DNA from: Oscillospiraceae bacterium
GTDB taxonomy: Bacteria; Bacillota; Clostridia; Oscillospirales; CAG-272
Length of the DNA stretch: 64,000 bases
Reading direction: 5' to 3'
NCBI GenBank assembly: GCA_015064445.1
Contig: SVSE01000008.1
Location: 1 to 64,000, forward strand
Positions 59,332 through 64,000 of this stretch are shown in pieces (the stretch's first letter is position 1; the number at the start of each line of letters is the position of its first letter). The notes under the pieces are model-generated. The model did not search any database, was not told the DNA's origin, and was given only the letters and a program-made list of their open reading frames with translations. The position numbers and the translations under genes were made by a program.

Positions 59332-60423
59332 TTATTTATTCTCGAAATCCTTATCTGCAAAATCGCAGAATTTTTTAATCAATTCGGTTTCCCTTGGGTC
59401 GTATGGGCGATGCGACGGGCGATAGAGGTCGTGGAACCATTTTGTGAAATCTATCGGTGCTCTTGGATCGTCCTTATACCATTTCCAGTGTGCCTCATAT
59501 GGCTCATAGGTTTGATATTTGCCTGCAACAAAGCCCCAGTTATAACAGCCTATATTTTCAAGATAGAAAAGTGGGAAATTCTCGAAAACAGTATTCCCTG
59601 TGCATCTTGCGAGCCATTCGGTGTTTATAATCGGACGGCCAAGGCTCTTTAAGTATTTGAGCACACGGACATGCTCCTCATAGGTGCTATAATTGTGATA
59701 GGTTATTATATCGGAATTGTCGAGCGCAAACTGATTTACCTCGCTTGTGTGGAAATCGTCTTGGTCAAACCACCACGCGCCAGCAGTTAATGGCTGTGAG
59801 GGATTGATATTACGCACGGTTTCAAACATACGAGAAAGATATGGCATTGTTATATTCTCACGGTTACTATTTCCAGGCTCGTTAAACAAGTCCCACATAA
59901 GCACACGCGAGTCGTCCTTATAGATGGTTACAATTTCCTTTACCATCTCAAAATACTGCTCTCTTAGCTCATCATCATCAAAATAATAATGAGGGGCAGG
60001 ACAGTTATGTCCACCGTGCTGTGAGTGCTTTCTTCCACCGTGGTAGCCTATGTCATAATGCTGTTCTCCTATGTCGGGCATTTTCCAAAGCTCCGTTTTT
60101 GGTGGCATACAGTCATTTGCCAAAACTATCATACAGGAAATATCATATTTCGCACACAGGGAGAGGTATTTGTCGAAATTTTCAAGGAATACATCGTGCT
60201 CCCTTTGCCAAACGACAAACTCCAAAATCAAGCGCACGCTATTGAAGCCGAGCTCCCTCATTAGCTTTAGCTCCTGCTCTGTTTCTTCAAGATATTCATC
60301 AAAATGCAAGGACTGCCACTGGTCAACTCTATTAGCGCACGATGCGCTCATATAGTTACAGCCTCTTATCCAAGGGCGCGAGTTATACCACTCCCAAGCC
60401 CTTTTTTCACTCCATCTTTCCAT
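59332..60423 (-). CDS. GH5-like glycoside hydrolase (cellulase-fold)
   Basis: A 363-residue TIM-barrel enzyme of the GH5/clan A kind. The acid/base Glu is in MWDLFNEPGN near residue 180 and the nucleophile Glu in IINTEWLAR near 268; the barrel strand FNSVRLILEFVVW near 60 and YHNYS near 240 also fit. There is no signal peptide, so it acts on imported oligosaccharides or glycosides. Substrate unknown. GGAGC precedes the ATG. Last gene of the cluster. Confidence 0.83.
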   Translation of the reverse strand: MERWSEKRAWEWYNSRPWIRGCNYMSASCANRVDQWQSLHFDEYLEETEQELKLMRELGFNSVRLILEFVVWQREHDVFLENFDKYLSLCAKYDISCMIVLANDCMPPKTELWKMPDIGEQHYDIGYHGGRKHSQHGGHNCPAPHYYFDDDELREQYFEMVKEIVTIYKDDSRVLMWDLFNEPGNSNRENITMPYLSRMFETVRNINPSQPLTAGAWWFDQDDFHTSEVNQFALDNSDIITYHNYSTYEEHVRVLKYLKSLGRPIINTEWLARCTGNTVFENFPLFYLENIGCYNWGFVAGKYQTYEPYEAHWKWYKDDPRAPIDFTKWFHDLYRPSHRPYDPRETELIKKFCDFADKDFENK

Positions 60424-60431
60424 AAAAGCTC

Positions 60432-61211
60432 CTACTGTGCCTTAAACTCAACTATTCTCTTAAAATAGTCACAGCTATCGGCAAAAAAGTCGTCATCTGT
60501 GTTTATAGTTTTGACAACGCACATAAGTGTATCTTGAGGTACATCGTCAAATTCGTCAAAATAAATTGCGAAATCGGTCTTGCAAAAATATATCGCCTTT
60601 TCATCATATTTTAAACTCTCGTCACACTCGTAGCCAAGCACATCCGAGAGTGGCACGCAAGCGGTCTTCGCCATTTGGTTGTAAAGATATGGGTCGATTA
60701 GATATATCGAGAGTTCGCCCGACATAATCTGCCCTGCAAACTGATTATATGCGTCGTTATTTGCCTTGTCCATAGCGCTCAAATCCCTGTTTGGATTTTC
60801 CTTTTTGTACGCCTCAAGCTGTTCGGGGCTCTTGTAAATCAAGGCAGGAGAGCTAACATAAACCTCTCCATTTTCGTCATAGTCGGGGCAAATAAGTGAG
60901 AATTTCTCATTCATCGCAGTCAGCTTTTCATTATATGACAAATCATAATTTGGACCTACATAAATGATGTTCATATCGCTCTTTTTATCGTGGCAAAGCG
61001 TAAATGTCAGAGCGATAAGCAAAAGAAGTGTTATGCCACCTATGATAATTGCCCATTTTCTTTGATACCACAGGTTCGCCCAAAAGCTTCCCTTTACGCT
61101 CTCATCACTTTTGAGATGAATATCCTCGCTTGTGGCATCACCGAGCATACGAAGCCTTTTCGCAGAATTAGATTCGTTTTGAAGCTCTTGCTTGTTTTCG
61201 TTATTTTCCAT
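60432..61211 (-). CDS. hypothetical single-pass membrane protein
   Basis: A 259-residue protein with a polar N-terminus of about 50 residues, one membrane helix (WAIIIGGITLLLLIALTFTL, about 53-72), and an outer acidic domain of about 185 residues rich in Tyr and Asp. I do not recognise the family. It lies 8 bp upstream of the GH5-like gene and 42 bp after the GH106-like gene, so it belongs to the same operon. The ribosome site is weak. Confidence 0.7.
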   Translation of the reverse strand: MENNENKQELQNESNSAKRLRMLGDATSEDIHLKSDESVKGSFWANLWYQRKWAIIIGGITLLLLIALTFTLCHDKKSDMNIIYVGPNYDLSYNEKLTAMNEKFSLICPDYDENGEVYVSSPALIYKSPEQLEAYKKENPNRDLSAMDKANNDAYNQFAGQIMSGELSIYLIDPYLYNQMAKTACVPLSDVLGYECDESLKYDEKAIYFCKTDFAIYFDEFDDVPQDTLMCVVKTINTDDDFFADSCDYFKRIVEFKAQ

Positions 61212-61253
61212 ATTTAAAATCCTATTTTAAAATTTTTCAAAGATTTACTGATG

Positions 61254-63848
61254 CTAAATTCCATATTTGCAAAGTGCAATTCTGCCCATAATTCCAGATG
61301 GTGGAATTTGAATAAAGCTCGAGAGCATATCGCGACGACGGTGTGCAAGATTACTCTTTACTATCGCCTCGATTTTATTCTCGCCCTGCACAAGCGCGCT
61401 ACTCATATCGAATTTATATGGTGCATTTATGCGTGCGCCAAGGTATTTGCCATTTAGCCACAGCTCAATAACCTCGCCAACCTCGCCAAAATCAATTGTA
61501 TTAAAGCCATCCCTTGATGTAAAGACTCCCTCGTATTTGATTTCGCCCGAGAAGCTTGACATTTTATCGGGAGCAGAAATGTCAAAGGGCTCAGAGTCCT
61601 TGGCAATAAGGCGATAAGAGTCCTCGCCCTCGTCCTTTACCGAAATATCAAAGCGCATATCTATCTCTTCTCTTTCAAGTGCGCGCTTAAAATACGGAAT
61701 GTCGCTTGGAATTTCATCGCCAAAAATAACGAAAAGCATATTGCCCTTTTCGATATTTAGTTTAAGCACGCCATCCCTTGCGTCCGAGCGATAGAGCTTG
61801 TTTTCCCAAGGCTCATATATCATACAGTCGCCACAGTGTGGTAAAAGAATAGATGCGTCAATGTCGTTTTTAATTCCCTCGTTCGAGAAGAGGTAAATGT
61901 CCTTGCCCTCTCGCCTTATATGGTAGAAGCGAAGCAGGTCAAGTCCCTTGCCCTCGCCTGATAGCTGACAAAGCCCACGCGACCTTAAATTTTCGGCAAT
62001 AAGGCTACTTGAAATCGCCTCAAAGCAAGGCAAAATATCTGAAATATCGACACTCTCTGCGCTTTTTGATGGCAAGGAGTCCGTAAAGATAACGGGAAGT
62101 CCCTTACGCGAAAGTCTTGCAAAGGCTGACAGTCTATCATATGGCAAAATCTCGCTTTCGCTTATGATAAGCGCGCCATAGCTCTCGCCATTGATTTGCA
62201 ATCTGCCATTTTCCACCTTTGCGTCCTTTATAGCGTCATATGGAACAATGTCAAAATCAATTAAGCCTTGTGTAAGGGTGCGACAGGTATCGTAAAATAG
62301 CTGATTTTTGCCACCTGTCCATTCGCCCTCGGCATTATAGAATACCGCAACATCGGCAATATGTGTGCCACCACTAAGCGCGTGGGAGCATCTGCCCATA
62401 TATTCCATTAGGTTTTTAAAGAGCGGATATTGAATGTTCTTGCCACCATTATAGAAATGTGGTGGGCAATCCTCGTCCTCATCCTTTGGGGAAAAGGCGT
62501 GGGGCACGAAATAATTCACTCCACTTGCGAGCATAATGTCGGCAAGCCCCTTCATATAAGGGAGTCCCTCTGCCCAGCCGAATGCGCCGAAAATCTCGCA
62601 CATTGCTCTGCCCTTTTTAAGTGGCTGAATGTGGGAGTGTGACGAGGCGAGCTTTGGCAGTGTGTAACGGAAGAACGCAGGGTCTGCCTTACCACCATCA
62701 GTCAAAAGCGACCTGTGTGCGTTATTTGTAACGCCTGGTATGTCCTGTGTTAGCACCATGTCAATTCCTGCCATATCTTGACCGTCAAGAGCACGGAAGA
62801 AATGTCCACTTCCGTAGCCGAGCCTTGTATGTGCGCCCATATCCTCGATGACATGGCCGATATACATAACTCCTCTTTCTCTGCACCAGTTGCCGAGCAT
62901 ATAGCTAAAGTTTTCACTATAAAGCTTGGTTATAACCTCCATATAGTGCGCCCTTATAAGCGAGGTAATCTCGCCAAGGTCCTCCCAAAGCGCACACATA
63001 TTCAAGCGCACGATTTTCTCATCAATGCCAGCGCTTTGTGCAATAAGGCTTGGAAGGTCCTCTCTCCAAGGATATGGAGAGTTTATCATTCCGAGCTTGT
63101 TATAGTATGTATAGCAAACATTCAAAAATCCTGGCTCATCGGAGAAAAAGCCTGCAAAGGTGTTGCCAAAATATTTTGAAAAATGCTCATAATGTGGCTG
63201 ATAAATGGCATCAATCATTGCGTGGCACGAATCGGGATTGAGCATATCGATATAGTAAAAGATGCGCTCATTTTGATAGTCGTACGGTGCGCTTTCAACC
63301 ATTACGCAAACGCGCCAGTTGCCATCGGGAATATCCCAGTACACCATTTTGTCCGAGAGAGTGTGTGTTAAATCCACCACACTACTTGAATCGAGTCCCT
63401 CATTAGAGTCAGCATAGCGATATGCGACAACCTGTAAAATCCTCTCATCATCTCTTACTCTGCCACCGACAAAGAGCTTTGCGCCCCTCATAGGTCCGAT
63501 AGCATCAATTTGAAGCTCTCTTACAAGGCGCTTGCGAAGATGTGCGTTTTCCTCTTTTTCAAGATAACCATTTGCGTAGCCTGTTGGGAACTTTTGGTCG
63601 TCGAGAAGCCAAACTCTCATTCCAAGCTCACGCGCGGTTTCGAGAATAAAGGCAAAGTCATCCCACCACTCGTCCTGACAAAATTTCTCATAAGGGCGAC
63701 TCTCTGCACAAAATTCGCTTATTCCACTATTTTTGATTGCCAAGATTTCCTCACGCAAGCGCTCCTTTGGCTCTCCGTGAAGCCACAAAAAAGGCAAAAT
63801 ATAGCTATCCTGAGCGCCCGATAGGCACTGCTTGATTTTTGTATCCAC
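61254..63848 (-). CDS. GH106-like (alpha-L-rhamnosidase-type) glycoside hydrolase
   Basis: An 864-residue enzyme. A catalytic barrel region (about 15-470, with FLWLHGE near 20, FAGFFSDEP near 233, and HVIEDMGAHT near 333) is followed by a Rossmann-like domain (about 490-620) and a C-terminal GH2-type beta-sandwich (about 745-864, WLNGKYLGARINAPYKFDMS). This order is that of GH106 and related glycosidases. There is no signal peptide. A rhamnoside substrate would fit the rhaM gene at 2.5 kb but is not proven. The start is GTG at 63848 with AAGGAG 6 bp before it. Confidence 0.78.
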   Translation of the reverse strand: MDTKIKQCLSGAQDSYILPFLWLHGEPKERLREEILAIKNSGISEFCAESRPYEKFCQDEWWDDFAFILETARELGMRVWLLDDQKFPTGYANGYLEKEENAHLRKRLVRELQIDAIGPMRGAKLFVGGRVRDDERILQVVAYRYADSNEGLDSSSVVDLTHTLSDKMVYWDIPDGNWRVCVMVESAPYDYQNERIFYYIDMLNPDSCHAMIDAIYQPHYEHFSKYFGNTFAGFFSDEPGFLNVCYTYYNKLGMINSPYPWREDLPSLIAQSAGIDEKIVRLNMCALWEDLGEITSLIRAHYMEVITKLYSENFSYMLGNWCRERGVMYIGHVIEDMGAHTRLGYGSGHFFRALDGQDMAGIDMVLTQDIPGVTNNAHRSLLTDGGKADPAFFRYTLPKLASSHSHIQPLKKGRAMCEIFGAFGWAEGLPYMKGLADIMLASGVNYFVPHAFSPKDEDEDCPPHFYNGGKNIQYPLFKNLMEYMGRCSHALSGGTHIADVAVFYNAEGEWTGGKNQLFYDTCRTLTQGLIDFDIVPYDAIKDAKVENGRLQINGESYGALIISESEILPYDRLSAFARLSRKGLPVIFTDSLPSKSAESVDISDILPCFEAISSSLIAENLRSRGLCQLSGEGKGLDLLRFYHIRREGKDIYLFSNEGIKNDIDASILLPHCGDCMIYEPWENKLYRSDARDGVLKLNIEKGNMLFVIFGDEIPSDIPYFKRALEREEIDMRFDISVKDEGEDSYRLIAKDSEPFDISAPDKMSSFSGEIKYEGVFTSRDGFNTIDFGEVGEVIELWLNGKYLGARINAPYKFDMSSALVQGENKIEAIVKSNLAHRRRDMLSSFIQIPPSGIMGRIALCKYGI

Positions 63849-63876
63849 TTAATTCTCCTTTAAGCTTCATAGATGG

Positions 63877-63892
63877 TCACGGAAATCCGTGA
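63877..63892. other. intercistronic hairpin
   Basis: TCACGGA-AA-TCCGTGA lies between the partial gene and the GH106-like gene; no T-run follows on the minus strand, so it is more likely an mRNA-stability or processing structure than a full terminator. Confidence 0.55.
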
Positions 63893-63902
63893 TCGTTGCT
63901 TT

Positions 63903-64000
63903 TTATTTTATGTTTACCGACGGATGCTTCATTTTGAACTTGCCTACATATGTAGAAAGCAAGAAATAATAGTTGTCGGCAAGGTAATTATAGCCACAGG
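63903..64000 (-). CDS. C-terminal end of a gene running out of the window
   Basis: The last 32 codons of a minus-strand frame (ending VGKFKMKHPSVNIK, stop at 63903-63905). The visible part is aromatic-rich (NYYFLLSTY). The family cannot be told. It precedes the GH106-like gene by about 55 bp and may belong to the same operon. Confidence 0.5.
   Translation of the reverse strand, partial: CGYNYLADNYYFLLSTYVGKFKMKHPSVNIK

Noticed and set aside
58994-59425. A 143-codon plus-strand frame that starts inside tRNA-Trp
   Set aside because: It begins within the tRNA, crosses its terminator and the palindrome mosaic, and ends inside the GH5-like gene; it is not a gene.

Overview
This 64 kb window looks like chromosomal DNA of an anaerobic, low-to-mid GC Bacillota, most likely an uncultured gut or rumen member of class Clostridia. 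The support is pyruvate:ferredoxin oxidoreductase, type III glutamine synthetase, a tilS-hpt-ftsH operon, an acyl-ACP thioesterase, many short intrinsic terminators, and promoters of the TTGACA-17-TATAAT type that often carry a TRTGN extended -10. I cannot name a genus from sequence alone.

Layout. 1-260: the last 33 codons of a truncated gene followed by two 20-bp direct repeats that look like the end of a mobile element. 0.3-4.7 kb: small single-gene units (Gfo/Idh dehydrogenase, DUF4886 SGNH-like enzyme, L-rhamnose mutarotase, membrane protein, glycerophosphodiesterase, YegP-like protein). 4.8-6.6 kb: an ECF transporter S-component joined in frame to a complete lactate racemase LarA. 6.7-14.7 kb: MscL with a long charged tail, a zinc-ribbon/TPR/TIR/BspA-LRR protein, a GSIII plus MFS pair, and two membrane proteins. 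14.9-23.2 kb: an aromatic amino acid operon read on the minus strand, pheA-aroB-aroC-aroEK-aroQ-aroA-tyrA-DAHP synthase-DUF1292, with several 4-base ATGA overlaps and an AroE-AroK fusion. 23.4-25.2 kb: a cysteine-repeat lipoprotein. 25.4-29.5 kb: tilS-hpt-ftsH. 29.6-30.3 kb: two small genes, then about 480 bp of non-coding AT-rich DNA with an 18-bp perfect inverted repeat containing DnaA-box-like sites. 30.7-38.7 kb: a serine hydrolase, a metallo-beta-lactamase-fold protein with altered metal ligands, ribF, a secreted discoidin-like protein, a thioesterase, a solitary mazF and a 2-hydroxyacid dehydrogenase. 38.9-45.5 kb: a five-gene plus-strand catabolic operon (OYE-type flavoenzyme, SDR, FAD flavoprotein, TIM-barrel isomerase, heparinase II/III-like protein) with its own palindromic operator candidate. 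45.7-54.1 kb: tpiA and pgk, uppP and a U32 peptidase, a short peptide gene, and nifJ (PFOR). 54.3-59.0 kb: an RHH protein, comM, plsC-gltS, tRNA-Trp. 59.0-59.3 kb: a mosaic of small palindromes. 59.3-64 kb: a glycoside-degradation cluster (GH106-like, membrane protein, GH5-like) and the end of another gene.

How it fits together. Core metabolism is visible: lower glycolysis, pyruvate oxidation to ferredoxin, the chorismate/Phe/Tyr pathway, flavin cofactor synthesis and undecaprenyl phosphate recycling. The accessory part is about plant or host glycans and aromatic or unsaturated sugar derivatives: a rhamnosidase-like enzyme, rhamnose mutarotase, a GH5-like enzyme, a heparinase-like lyase with redox enzymes, and Gfo/Idh. 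No CRISPR array, rRNA or prophage was found. The items I consider most likely to be new are the S-component-LarA fusion, the TIR-LRR protein, the OYE/FAD/lyase operon, and the palindrome mosaic at 59.07-59.24 kb.
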